From: Amaranthus tricolor
Lineage: Eukaryota; Streptophyta; Magnoliopsida; Caryophyllales; Amaranthaceae
DNA: 64,000 bases
Direction of reading: 5' to 3'
NCBI RefSeq assembly: GCF_026212465.1
Contig: NC_080056.1
Location: 23,389,872 to 23,453,871, forward strand
Below the pieces are notes generated by a model. That model worked only from the letters and a program-made list of their open reading frames with translations. It made no database searches and was not told the DNA's origin. Made by a program: the position numbers and the translations under genes. Positions 51,540-63,180 of this stretch are shown one piece after another. Every line of letters starts with the position of its first letter. Position 1 is the stretch's first letter.

Positions 51540-53470
51540 GTGTCGACTGGGTCAAAGTCGATGCCAAGCACTCCAATTTTGACTGACACGAAGCTAAAAG
51601 ATCTCTCTCAAGATTGCAAATGGCTGCACACTTGTGCATCTCGCATAAGTGAAGAGGACTCAATCATTCTAAACCTGCAGAAGGAACAATTCTACTTTTC
51701 AAAGAGCCCATTTGTAATTATTGGTCCTAGTAACATTGGGCAATTTTTGAGAGGAGAGATGTTGAACGTAGCTCTTATCCTTGTCTACATGAGGTGATGT
51801 TCATTATCTTACAAGTTAGGCATTATTGTTTAATTGTTTTAAAAATCGAATTACTGACAAAATTTTCTTATTCGTGAGTTTAGTATGGCTTACGAGGAGC
51901 TAAATTCTTGCGAACCTTCAATAAAAATTGGATGGTTTTGTTCTGAGTCAATTTCAGGTACTAAATGTGTAAATGATCCAGATGATGTCAGAGCATACAT
52001 TGAGACTGCGTTGACTAATTCCCTTGCATCTAAACACACGTTCCTTCTGGCTCCATATGTGGAAGATTAAGTTTTAATTTTGAAATTGAACTTATCTTTT
52101 GATTTTTAAGTTCACATAATCTCTAATTTGTTGATTTTAACTTTGCGTTTGTAGTTTACATTGGATACATTTGGTCATTTATCCTTTAATAAACATTGTG
52201 CACATCTTCGACTTATTACAAAAACCTCAAAGCCCGCCTTGCAACACAAAATTCAAAGCGTTGTTGAATGCGTACGTAATATTAATTATTTTACCAATTT
52301 GATTTAATTAAGTGTTATATATATACATAAATTGTATTACTTTTCCCATGCGTTTCAGCACAATGAAGAAAGTGCGTGGACAAATGGGATCTACATCCAG
52401 AGCCACATTTCCGAAACGGACAACATTAAAGATACACAAATTCGATTTTATGGGTTTTTAAGCTCAAACTTGGTTTGTTTTGCACGAAACTTGGCACACA
52501 ACAATATTTGGTATACATTATTGTGTTGAAGTGGTTAGAATTGAGAATGATAGTCATATGCTAGAAATTACGTGTTAAGTTGCGATTTTAAGGGTTTTTA
52601 AGCGTTTTTGGCACTTTTGCGCATAATTAGCTCAAACTTGGTTTGTTTTTCACGAAACTTGGCACAAAACACTATTTGGTATATATTATTGTGTTGAAGT
52701 GGTTACAATTGAAAATCATAGTCATATGCTAGAAATTACATGTTAAGTTGCGATTTTAAGGGTTTTTAAGCATTTTTGGCACTTTTGCGCATAAAGTAGC
52801 TCAAACTTGGTTTGTTTTGCACGAAACTTGGCATACAACACTATTTGGTATATATTATTGTGTTGAAGTGGTTAGAATTTAAAATCATAGTCATACGCTA
52901 GAAATTACGTGTTAAGTTGCGATTTTAAGGTTTTTTAAGCGTTTTTGGCACTTTTGCGCATAAAGTAGCTCAAACTTGGTTTGTTTTGCACGAAAGTAGG
53001 CACACAAAACTATTTGGTATATATTATTGTGTTGAAGTGGTTAGAGTTGAAAATCATAGTCATATGCTAGAAATTACGTGTTAATTTAGTTTCAATTTTT
53101 TGCGTTTTTAAGCTTTTTTTGCACTGACATCTATTTTCTCTTAGTGGTTTCAACAACCTTCTAATTTCGTTGATTGCGGCTACTACACGTTGAAATACAT
53201 GGACGATATTATCAAATCCGTGAAGGAGTTTGGAGTCGAAAATATAGATGCCGTAAGTATTTGTTACGTTCTTAAATTATATTATAATATATATTTGCTA
53301 TATATTAATTATTATTATTGGTAAAATCTAATGTTTATTAATCTTTTAATTTTCTATTATATTATAGGTTTTATACGACATTTCGAGGGAAACACGCCCT
53401 CTGAGAAATGGAGAGATGCGCGAATTAAAAGACAAGATTGCCGCGTATCTTGCTAATTTTTGTAATTAGT
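51540..53470 (+). CDS. Ulp1-like (C48) cysteine protease gene of the CACTA element
   Basis: Some plant CACTA elements carry a Ulp1-like domain related to SUMO proteases; what it does for the element is unknown. Plus-strand pieces separated by introns: 51540-51797 (NIGQFLRGEMLNVALILVYM); 51885-52070 (KIGWFCSE…HTFLLAPYVE); 52151-52272, LHWIHLVIYPLINIVHIFD with the catalytic His (HW) and Asp; 52359-52430 (HNEESAWTNGIYIQSHISE); 53143-53253, FQQPSNFVDCGYYTLKYMDD with the Gln and catalytic Cys; and a last exon at 53369-53470 ending in a stop. His, Asp, Gln and Cys are all kept. Splice sites look plausible, but a stop follows APYVED unless an intron starts there, so integrity is uncertain. Confidence 0.65.
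52461..53130. repeat. 169-bp tandem repeat, four units, in a Ulp1-like gene intron
   Basis: Units start AGCTCAAACTTGG at 52461, 52629, 52798 and 52967. Each contains GTTTTGCACGAAA and a GCGTTTTTGGCACTTTTGCG stretch. The array ends just before the exon carrying the catalytic Cys. Confidence 0.9.
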
Positions 53471-53690
53471 ATAGATTTTTTAGGACTTTAATGTATATAA
53501 TATTATGTTTGTGTACGTACATAATATTATATTATTTATACGATCGAGAGTTTATTATTACAAAGAGATTAATGGTGATTATTTGTGATTATCATTGGAT
53601 TATTGGATTAATCATTGTTTATTACATTGTACATTATTATTGGATTATTATTAGTAGTAAACGAAAAAAGAAAAAAAATACCAACTATTC

Positions 53691-53825
53691 GCTGCGGTCA
53701 ACCCACAACCGCAGCAAATAAAGAAGAGCATTTGCTGCGGTCAGTCTAATACTATTTGTTGCGGTTTTGAGACTGACCGCAGCAAATGCTCTTCTTTATT
53801 TGCTGCGGTTGTGGGTTGACCGAGC
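53691..53825. repeat. 57-bp inverted repeat in the CACTA 3' subterminal region
   Basis: The left arm 53691-53747 (GCTGCGGTCAACCC to CGGTCAGTCT) is repeated inverted at about 53770-53825, with a 22-bp loop. Both arms are made of GCTGCGG/CCGCAGC subterminal repeats. Confidence 0.85.
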
Positions 53826-54192
53826 AAATAATGCCCTTTTTTGCTGCGGTTTTAAACCGCAGCATTTAAAATAGGCCATTTGCTACTATCACTATTGCTT
53901 AGGGCCAAAACCGCAGCAAATTATGGCCAAAAAAACCGCTGCAAATGAAGTTTTTTCCACTAGTGAGACTTAGGACGCTCGGGTCGGGTCGAGGGTACGG
54001 TTCGTCGGAGATCTCGTAGTTTCGGGATTTTGAAGTAAGAGCTCTTCGGGAGTGAAGCACGCAACAAAGGTATAATTCTTGTTCTTAGTCTTGCTTAATT
54101 ATGTTTATTATGCTTGTTAATTGCTTTAATTAAGGGGCGGGTCTTGGGGGGCTTCCTTCCGCGTTGTGTCGGGTCACTACGAAACCCTACAG

Positions 54193-54204
54193 CGGTATCG
54201 GAGC
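54193..54204 (+). other. Degenerate primer site of the copia element
   Basis: CGGTATCGGAGC, one base inside the LTR; differs at two bases from the initiator tRNA-Met site TGGTATCAGAGC. Confidence 0.75.
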
Positions 54205-54800
54205 CATGCTCCTTTTAATTTTTGCAATTACTCATTAATTAAGATGTTTTAAAAGAGTTTATTTTTCTAGTTCATGTTCATCTAATTAGATTAGAAGCTC
54301 ATTTTAATGAATTTTAAAACTCGGTTTTATTCTCGATTTGGCCGTTGAACCCAGATTTTGGCACAAAATTAGTGATTTTTTAGTGGAATCGACATTCTGA
54401 AAAAGATTCAATTCTCTTTGCGGGCTATCTAGAAGCCAAATTCGAACCAGAAATTTTTTCACAAATTTTGCAAATAAATTGCAATAAAATGTGAAAGCTT
54501 GTTGTGAACTTGGAATTTTAAGTTCCTAAAATGTTAAAGTTCTAATCATTAAAGTTTGGATTTTTCATGTTTGGTTGATTAAAATCCATCAAGTTCAAAT
54601 ACTTCTGAGTAAAATTTGATTAATCTTCATATTGGAAGATGTAATCATGGTATTTTACACAAGTATGCAAGTTGGAAAATTTTATCATTAAATGATTAGT
54701 TTATTTTTCCAAATCTCATTTGTCAAATCCATTATTAATTTTGCATATTATCTTAAGCATATAGAAAGACCTAATTTTACTCAAAAATAATTTTTTTTAT
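54205..54800. other. Non-coding leader of the copia element
   Basis: AT-rich, no gag frame; gag, protease and most of integrase appear deleted between here and 54800. Confidence 0.6.
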
Positions 54801-54839
54801 AATTTAGGGTTCTGCAATGTCAACCTGATAAAACTGATT

Positions 54840-56548
54840 ATCTAGATGCTTTGGAAGCATCTAAGAAGATTGATCAGAATCAAATTGACAATGAAAATGC
54901 TCAACCGATTACCCTTCGTAGGTCGCAACGACAAAGACGATCTCAACCAAACAGATACCTTAGTATCGTCTTAACCGATGATCAGGACATCCTAGTCATG
55001 GATGGTGGTGAGCTAGCGACATACAAGCAAGCTATGATGGACCCCGACTCTGCAAAATGGAAAGAGGCCATGAGATCCGACATGGACTCCATGTCTGAAA
55101 ATCAAGTATGGGACTTGGTGAATATTTCCCAGGGTTATACACCCATTACTTGCAAATGGATCTTCAAAGTGAAGACAGACAAGGATGGAAATGTATCGAT
55201 ATAGAAAGCAAGACTAGTGGCAAAAGGTTATAGACAAATCCACGGGATTGATTATGATGAAACTTTTTCACCAGTTGCAATGCTAAAATCCGTCCAGATC
55301 ATCCTAGCGATTTTTTCATATTACGATAATGAAATATGGCAGATGGATGTCAAAACCGCCTTCCTATATGGAATTTTGGAAGAAACTATGTATATGACAC
55401 AGCCAGAAGGCTTTGTCGATCCAGGTAACGCTGTAAAGGTTTGCAAGCTAAAGAAGTCCATTTATGGACTGAAGCAAGCCAGCAGAAGCTAGAATATGTG
55501 ATTTGATGAAGCCATTACCAAGTTTGGTTTTATCAAGAATCCAATTGAATCTTGTGTATACAAGAAGGTCAGTGGGAGTGATATTGCATTCCTAGTCCTG
55601 TATGTCGATGACATACTTCTCATTGGAAACAACACAAAATTACTGGAGTCCGTAAAGGGCTGGTTGGGAAAGTGTTTTTCAATAAAGGACTTAGGAGAGG
55701 CACAGTACATATTGGGCATCAAGATCTACAGAGATAGATCTAAAAGGATGATTGGATTGAGCTAGAGTACTTACATTGATAAAGTACTGGCACGATTCAA
55801 CACAGAGAATGCCAAAAGAGGGCATCTACCCATGTGCCATAGCATAACTCTCAGCAAGAAACATTGTCCATAGACACCTATTGAACGAGAAAGAATGAAT
55901 TAGATCCCATATGCTTCGCTGATCGGATCGATTATGTATGCCATGATATGTACAAGGCCAGATGTATCGTATGCCGGCCAGATGTATTATATGCCCTGAG
56001 TACAACGAACTGATACCAATCACACCTAGGAGAGGTGCATTGGACAATAGCCAAGAATATCCTAAAGTACCTGAAAAAGAATAAGGATAAATTCCTAGTG
56101 TATGGAGGCCACAAAGAACTGGTTGTTGAAGGTTACACCGACGCTAGCTTCTAGACTGACAGAGACGGCACAGTCAGGGTAATTATTTTGCCTAAATGGA
56201 GAAGCATTTAGCTGGAAGAGTGCCAACCAGAGCACCACTACAGACTTTACAATTGAAGCCGAATACTTGGCTGCTTCAAAAGCTGCTAAGGAAGTTGTTT
56301 GGATTTGCAAGTTCATTAGCGAACTTGGTGTTGTACCCTCAATCAAGGGGCTGATAGACCTCTATTGTGATAACATATCCAAAGGCTATTTCACATGATA
56401 AGGGAATGGAAATCCAAAGGTGAAATCAGAATTTGAAAGATCAGTATGGATGATAATATAGCCGATGCTTTGACAAAACCTTTTCCTCAAGTAAAACACA
56501 ACAAACACGTTGAGGCAATGGGAATTAAGCACGTTGGAGATTGGGTTT
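54840..56548 (+). pseudogene. Copia pol remnant: RT and RNase H
   Basis: Begins in the integrase-RT linker (TLRRSQRQRRSQPNRYL). RT then follows: MDSMSENQVWDLVN, a stop near 55202, [42 protein letters not shown], a stop, LYVDDILLIGNN (active site, about 55600-55635). RNase H pieces are VEGYTDASF (stop after), FTIEAEYLAASKAAKEV and LYCDNIS (56110-56380). It ends DNIADALTKPFPQ…GIKHVGDWV at about 56548. Many stops and frameshifts; non-functional. Confidence 0.88.
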
Positions 56549-57372
56549 GAAATTTCCTGTACATGTGTTTTAATTAAATTGGTTGATTTAATATAAGGCA
56601 CAGTATTGAAACCATTCATTAATGGAGTAATTAATTTTTGTGCAAAATTATCATTCACTCCATTACTATTTAATTGTGGTTTAGAATTAAATAATGAGTC
56701 CATTCGATTTACGGAAATATTCAAAATAGGGCATTAAGACTATGTCTTAGATAAAGAAACACTTGTTAAGTGAACATTGATTATTTGAATCGAAAATTGT
56801 CCGTAATCGAGCTCATCTAACAGATGGAAGATTGATGATCGCCATAGATTAGTGTGTAGTATGATTTACAACACCGTTTCTTGTGCTGCGAGGACGTGAC
56901 AGTCATAAATCATTTGCACAGGTACTGTTTGGAACTATAATGGATAAGACCTATGAGAGTACTTTAAGAAATTTCAAAATGGTCATAAGTACATTTCTCA
57001 TTATGACTATCGAAACCTGTTTCCTCCGACCATGAGTATTGTGAAGTTTTCTTGTTTGAGTACTAGACTCTTTGATGTTTCCTAACGTCTGCCGTAACTA
57101 GGGATCATAACGGGAACACTTGGAAGACTAAGTCCTCTTAGTAAGAGAAACTTGCAATGCAATGCAAGAGCGAGACTGTGAAAATCCATGGCCATGCTCA
57201 GATGGATTTTAGAAATCATTTGCTTATTGACAGTTGAACTCGGAGATCGAGAAACACTTCTGAACGTAATAAGGATGACGATGAATCTTACCTTTCACGA
57301 AGAAACATTAAGAGACACAGGAAATAGGCTATACACTATATGCACACTTGTCCGAAAGGACAAGTGGGAGAT
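56549..57372 (+). other. Copia 3' non-coding region and polypurine tract
   Basis: No supported gene. Ends in AGGACAAGTGGGAGAT (57357-57372), the purine tract directly before the 3' LTR. Confidence 0.75.
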
Positions 57373-58853
57373 TGAAAGGAATAGTGTCCTTCCAAAAAGT
57401 GTATCATTCTAATATAGCGTTCATAATTATTATAGAGTTAATTCTTCAGTAAGATCAAGTGATCGGAATGCCTAGGTGGAGGCCGTTTCCGATCAGTAAT
57501 ATCAAGGTACAATTGATATTACAGCTTAATCTTAACTGAACTCTTCGGGTTGAACCCAATCGAATCACCGATCCATGAGGATGAATTAATCTGAAAGTAT
57601 TTAATGAGTTGACAGAGTTTTACTAATACAGACGTCGGATATCGACCCTAGGGCGTCGAGGCCGAGCATTGCAAAATTACAAGCGACAAGTACGAGCGTA
57701 GCCGTAGCACCACAATGGTCTAACCATGTGGATGCTAGGCTAGTTCGAGCTAGCATGCACCTAGCATGGCTAGGCACACTATCGCAGCCCATCGTAGCAC
57801 AAGCACAGCACAATCACATGGCTAGGCCAGTGCGTGTGTGGGTGTGCTTATGCCTTAGCCTATCGCATCATCACAACAGTATGCCTGCGCACATGCGTGC
57901 CTTTGCATGGCACTGCATAGCAGCATGCATGGCTGGGTGCTAGGCACCATCGCAGGTACCTCGCAAGAGCACAACACCATGTTAGGCCTTATGTGCGTGT
58001 GCATGGAAGGCATTGCAGCAGCAGTAGCAGCATGCGAGTGTGTGCGAGGCTGGTGCGTGGTGCGAGGCATGTGCGTGGGTCAGAGGTGCAGCGGGGATGC
58101 GTGTGGTGCGTGGCATGCTGGGGCCAGTGCCAGCACGATGTGCTAGAAGCGCTAGGCGCTAGCACAAAGCACCAGCACCAGCACAGCCCAACACCAGCAC
58201 GCACTGGTTAGCTGGGATGCTGGGCAGCAAGGTAGTGCTAGCTGGTAGCGCTAGCTGGCAGCCAGCCAGCCCTCCTTGACTTGTGCTTGCTTGTAGGGAC
58301 CAATCAAGGGCCTTAGGGAACAAGGCAAATGGTCCCCCCCACCTAGCCTTGGCCATTACTTATTAAGATGTGATTGTGCCACTTGTCGCAATGTGATTAA
58401 GTTGATTATTAATTTAATTTGGAATTAAATAAATGTTGATTTTACCAACTCTCCCATATTGATAGGAGATTGGAAATCAAGGGTGATCTTCCCTATAAAT
58501 ACCAAGGGCATAGGCATTGGGAAGATACAACCTTAAGTGGAATTAAAAAGGCAACTCTTGTAATTAGAGTAAACCTTTGATTCATAAAACTCCTAGTTTT
58601 GTTTGTCCGGGTCTTGACAAACCTTCAGCACTTGGGACGCTCGGGTCGGGTTGAGGGTACGATTCGTCAGAGATCTAGTAGTTTCGGTATTTTGAGGTAA
58701 GAGCTCTTCGGGAGCGAAGCACGCCACAAAGGTATAGTTCTTGTTCTTAGTCTTGCTTAATTATGTTTATTATGCTTATTAATTGCTTTAATTAAGGGGT
58801 GGGTCTTGGGGGGTTACCTTCCGCGTAGTGTCGGGTTACTACGAAACCCTAAA
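57373..58853 (+). repeat. 3' LTR of the copia element
   Basis: 1481 bp with a TATA box CTATAAATA at 58493-58501 and the GC-rich block at 57650-58290. The last bases are mutated from CA to AA. Confidence 0.9.
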
Positions 58854-59310
58854 TTAAATGCATGGGGAATTTTTTCCATCAAATGGATGGGACGGTGGTC
58901 ATGGCTCTACTTCAGCTAGTACCTAAGACATTTGACATCATTGATGATCTGATGCTGTTGTCAGAAGGTCATATGGTTCTATCATGGCCCTCGTGCAGAT
59001 GTGTTGGATTTCTTTGAATCTTTAGGCTTTCGTTTGGCCCCTCGTAAGGTCGTTGCAGACTTTTTACATGAGGTTTGATTTTTATCAATTCTTTGTCTTT
59101 GAAAACAAGTTTACTTGTTCTTTTAGTTATTTGACCGTTGAATTTTCCTTTCTTTTTAGGTTACCTCTACGAATGTTCAAGAGCGATATTGGGTAGATTT
59201 GAAACTAAGGATTATGCTTTAATTGTCCAAAGTCCCTCCTTCCAGATAGACTGCAGATGAACCAATTCACTTACTAATGAATGTGATCAAAACTAAGGCA
59301 AAGCGCACTT

Positions 59311-60344
59311 GTTAAGAAAACAATTGAATACCAACAATTTTTTTCTACTGTGCAGGTAATTAAGTGGTCAAATTTTATGTGATTTATAAATAAACAGTAA
59401 TTTGAAAATTTTAAAACATATTTAATCCCTTGTATTTGATATTATTTATCAAAAGTTCCCACTTACAGAACATTTTAGGAGTTGGATAGACAGAGCATTC
59501 AGTTACAAGACTTACAACTACACAAAGCAGAAATATTTGGCTAGACATTGTCTAATAAACATCTCGTCTAGCAACATCTCTAAATGCTGGTGTTTTAAAA
59601 AGTGGGTGCTAGAGACTATATATGATTATACTCATTATAGATATACATGAATAAATATATGATTAGGTGTAAAGTCTGCGAGTAATTTTACCTATTTAAA
59701 AAATATTAGGGATAAGCATATAAGTTGTAGAATTAAGCTGTACGTGGTAATTTCAAACTTTGTTCTAAATCTGTTGTGATTCGTGGTAAAGTAGTTGCTT
59801 AAATATTTAAGGATTATAGGTGAAGGATATGTTAAAACTATAAATATAGAGAGATGAGAGATAAATAGTTGATTAATCTCATTGCATTTTACACAATTAA
59901 ATGAAGAGCCACTAAATATGCTTAGAGAAATAACAAACTGGACACAAATTTAGGAGCACTAACAAGTAGTGGGCTACACCACTATTCCTTAACAAATGTA
60001 TCTAGATAAATATATGCTAATTTATTCATTGGACTAAGTAAACAACTACCTAGATACTACTACTAATAGCTACTAACCGTAACTACTTACTACTTTGAAG
60101 GACAAAATTTAGCAGCTCCTATCCTAAACTATAGGAACTAATTTGAATCAATCCAACAGGATAAAATGTTAAAATTGTTGCTAGATGATTGTAGTTGCTT
60201 CTTTCCTATTTTATTTCAATTGATTTTATATTTATTTTTTATATTTCTTTGTAATCATTTCTTTGCTATCTGACTATCGTTTATTTGTTATCATTTCTTT
60301 GTTACTTGACTATATATTGGGCATATATTTTGAAATCTTACCGA
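59311..60344. other. Decayed intron/intergenic DNA of the ABCG pseudogene
   Basis: AT-rich; no exon of the transporter or element end that I can recognise. Confidence 0.45.
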
Positions 60345-60698
60345 TTTATTTCCGTTGAAAAAATTGATGAAGCATTTAGAAATTCTCAATTTGGGAAACC
60401 GGTTGGATAAACTCTGTCTGATCCATATGACAAACCAAGGAGTCATCCTTTAGCTCTGTCCAAAACAAAGTTTGCATTATCAAAATGGGAGCTTTTTAAG
60501 GCATGTTTCTCCCGCGAAGTTCTATGATACGCAGGCAAAGTTTCTTGTATATTTTCCGAATCATATAGGTTTCAATGCACATCTAACTATTGCACCTTGA
60601 TTACAATACTTCATGATTTTCGGTATAATAAACATGGTAGTCATACATACTTCTTAGTAAATAACAATTTTCCATATTACATTAACTCAGGTAATAGC

Positions 60699-63175
60699 TG
60701 TAACACCCTAGAAATTCCTTTTCTTTAAAATACCTGTTTTGCCATTTTTAAAATACAAAATAGGAAAATCTAAGACATTACCGCCACCGTGAAAACGGCT
60801 AAGGCATTTATCAAAGACACATAGCGGAAGATTAAATTTTAGAAACCATTTAAAACAAGTCAACTTTTAAAAAGTCAAACGAAAACCAAGCTAAGTCAAA
60901 CAAAGTTAACCTACAACTTAGAACCATCGTAGGCCCTTAAAACCAAATAAATGTTAAAACCTCTGCGTTAGTCTCATGAGTATAATAATATAAATAATAT
61001 TTAAAGTAACTAAACACATCATATTCTTATAGGAAACTAAGCATAAGTCGCTCTTCACTCATCCCCATCATGAAAATGTTTCATCACCTAAAAAACTCAT
61101 CTATACTAGTCCCCACTACTCGCCATTGGAAATGGGTCGTCGTAGGGCCAAGGTAAAGACAAGGCCAAACAAACATACAAACACAGAATCAGCAATGCCG
61201 AGTACATAAGCGTAATAAAACACACTAACATGCTTTCATCCTATCAAACCGTTTTACACCTCTAAACAAGCATTCAAGACACTCACACTTAAATAGACAA
61301 ATGCTAATGTTCATTTAAATTTTGATTACGCATCAAAAGAGTTTCCAACCAACTACCTGCCTCAATAAATTGACATAAACTACACCAAGAGCTAACCGGC
61401 TAAGCAAATGTCACATGAAGTGACTAGACGTTCATATAATAAATAATAAAAAGGAAAATATAGCGTCCCGTACACCCAGTAGAAGTCATGGTTAAATATA
61501 AAACCCCATAACTCCCCCTATATGTTCATACTCAAGGTATATATGTTCCAAGAGTTTTGGTGCGTAATCTCTTTCACTTTACTTTATTTACATATTCATA
61601 AACTTGGTAATGACTCTCAAACACAACACAACCAAACATTACAATTCATTCAAACAATCAAACAACCCAATTTAATTCTTGAATATTTAGTAACCACATA
61701 AATTAAGTGTGGAATCCTTTTTTATCTACCTCGATTTTAATTAACACCTTAAGTGCATAAAGGCACCGCAAATCCTATCCTTCGGCGTTAAGAACACCTT
61801 AAGTGTACATAGGCACCGCAATATAATTTATTCCTGTGTACTAAGACACTTTAATAGCTCTTTCCTGATGCTTATAGCATCAATAAAAATTACATGAACC
61901 ATCATAAAATTCCCTTTTTATGTTCCAAACCAAATTAAACATTTAGTTTAATTAAACATGCTCTCTAACATGCCAATAATAAAAGTGTGGTTCATATCCG
62001 ACATGCCAATATAAGAATTCCAATCACCAATTCACCATAGATATTTCACACATCATAAATCATTCACCAACATCAATCCAATTAATAAATCCCAGCATAC
62101 TTCTATACACTTAAACATTACCAAGTACGCAAACGTACCTTGAATATGATCTCAAAATTGCCACGACTAAATAAAATCGCTCACTTAGAGGTCTCCTACA
62201 AACAAAAATTATAAAGAAGTATTAATACCTCTTTCACACAAATTTCCAGCAATATATACACACTTTAAATCACTCATAAAGCCTCTAAAATAATCTGAAA
62301 TTTTATTTAAAACCCTTACTTTTATTCCCAATTAATAGATGATTAAAAATCCTTTCAAGAAGCCTAATTATAACCTTTATATAAAAATTCCAGCTTTATT
62401 AAACCATGAAAAATTGTTGTAATTATGTTTAAAAACATTAATTTCAATAGTTTGAATTTGCCACAATCCAACTCCATCAATACTCATTAATTTAGAAACC
62501 TAGGGTTTACAATTTAGGGCTCTTTAAATAAAAACTAAATCTGAAAATTTATAAATAAAATACTCATTATTAAACATCCTAAAATAATCACAAAACCCAA
62601 AAACAATAATTAGATTTAGGGTAGATTTAATTAAAACAAAAAGAATAATAATAATTTTTTTTAAAGAACTACCGGTGCACGCAACCACCTAGGCTGTTAT
62701 CGTCGTGCCTCCTGGTGGCTGCTACCGGTGTGCGGTGTGTGTGATGATTAAAACATTAAAATAATTAAAATTAAGGGGAAGGGGAAATTAAGGAGAAAAG
62801 AAAATAAGAGGAAAAAGAGAGAGTTTACCTTTGGGTGCATTTCACCTTAGGCTTATGATGGGTATTTATACCCCTTCTCAAAATCCCTCCTACTTAAAAT
62901 TCCTTTACTACCCTTAATGATCCTTTTCCTGCTAAAACTTTTATTTTGACTTTCCTTAATACATTGACATTAAAAATTAGCTTTCGATAAAATAATATGC
63001 CCCAATATTTCCAAATCATGAAATAATAATATTTTCAAGATTTTTAAATAATTAAAAATATAATTTTAATTAAAATCATTCTTTTTAAGTTAATGAAAAC
63101 CCTAAATAATTCATTTCGAATTATTTAAGTATTTTAAGAAAAATTAAAATATGTATAAAAATACATGGTATTATA
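60699..63175 (-). mobile_element. 2.5-kb solo LTR, probably Ty3/gypsy
   Basis: TGTAACACC at the left and GGTATTATA at the right form a short inverted terminus once two C-to-T-type changes are allowed. TSD ATAGC (60694-60698, 63176-63180). A minus-strand TATA box, GGTATAAATACCC, near 62862-62874 gives the orientation. TGTAACACC…GGTGTTACA ends and this length suit Tekay-like gypsy LTRs. No internal element sequence follows, so it is a solo LTR. Confidence 0.7.
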
Positions 63176-63180
63176 ATAGC

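Larger units (their letters stand above)
46794..53965 (+). mobile_element. 7.2-kb CACTA element with transposase and Ulp1-like coding
   Basis: Inverted ends CACTAGTGGGAAAAAACG and (3', inverted) CACTAGTGGAAAAAACTT, with a 3-bp TSD AGA (46791-46793, 53966-53968). Subterminal TTTGCTGCGG/CCGCAGCAAA repeats run inward from both ends. It encodes a broken En/Spm-type transposase and a Ulp1-like protease, and carries a solo copia LTR. Its ends are well kept, so it could still be moved by a transposase supplied elsewhere. Confidence 0.92.
45606..54191 (+). repeat. 5' LTR of the copia element, split by CACTA
   Basis: The LTR parts are 45606-46793 and 53966-54191 (about 1411 bp without the insertion). 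A TATA box, CTATAAATA, lies at 46656-46664. U3 has a GC-rich repeat-laden block at 45890-46460. The 3' LTR near 58620-58640 shows the uninterrupted site. Confidence 0.88.
45606..58853 (+). mobile_element. Degenerate Ty1/copia element in the ABCG pseudogene
   Basis: LTRs start TGAAAGGAATAGTG and end …AAACCCTACA (5') or …CCCTAAA (3'). The TSD is TTAAA (45601-45605, 58854-58858). LTRs differ by roughly 10% over the first 200 bp by eye, so it is old. The internal part (54192-57372) keeps a degenerate initiator-Met primer site, part of pol and a purine tract; gag, protease and most of integrase are gone. A CACTA element sits in the 5' LTR. Confidence 0.9.
45083..60535 (+). pseudogene. PDR-type ABCG transporter pseudogene (first nucleotide-binding domain)
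   Basis: Full-size ABCG (PDR) pumps export hormones, defence compounds and waxes across the plasma membrane; this one is dead. Pieces on the plus strand: 45083-45175, EKETNIHPNPEIDAYMKV, with a stop before it; 45269-45407, [20 protein letters not shown] and RKRVT, where the ABC signature SGGQ has become SSGQ; 45517-45605, [20 protein letters not shown] (Walker B); 58859-59072, NFFHQMDGTVVMALLQ and [11 protein letters not shown], then a 1-base frameshift near 58978; 59160-59310, TNVQERYWVDL; and 60345-60535, [18 protein letters not shown] and [12 protein letters not shown] with stops. Intron positions match splice sites. A copia element splits the Walker B exon within a Lys codon. Confidence 0.85.

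Noticed and set aside
52461..53130. CRISPR-like regular repeats
   Set aside because: The units are contiguous 169-bp tandem repeats with no spacers, in a eukaryotic transposon.
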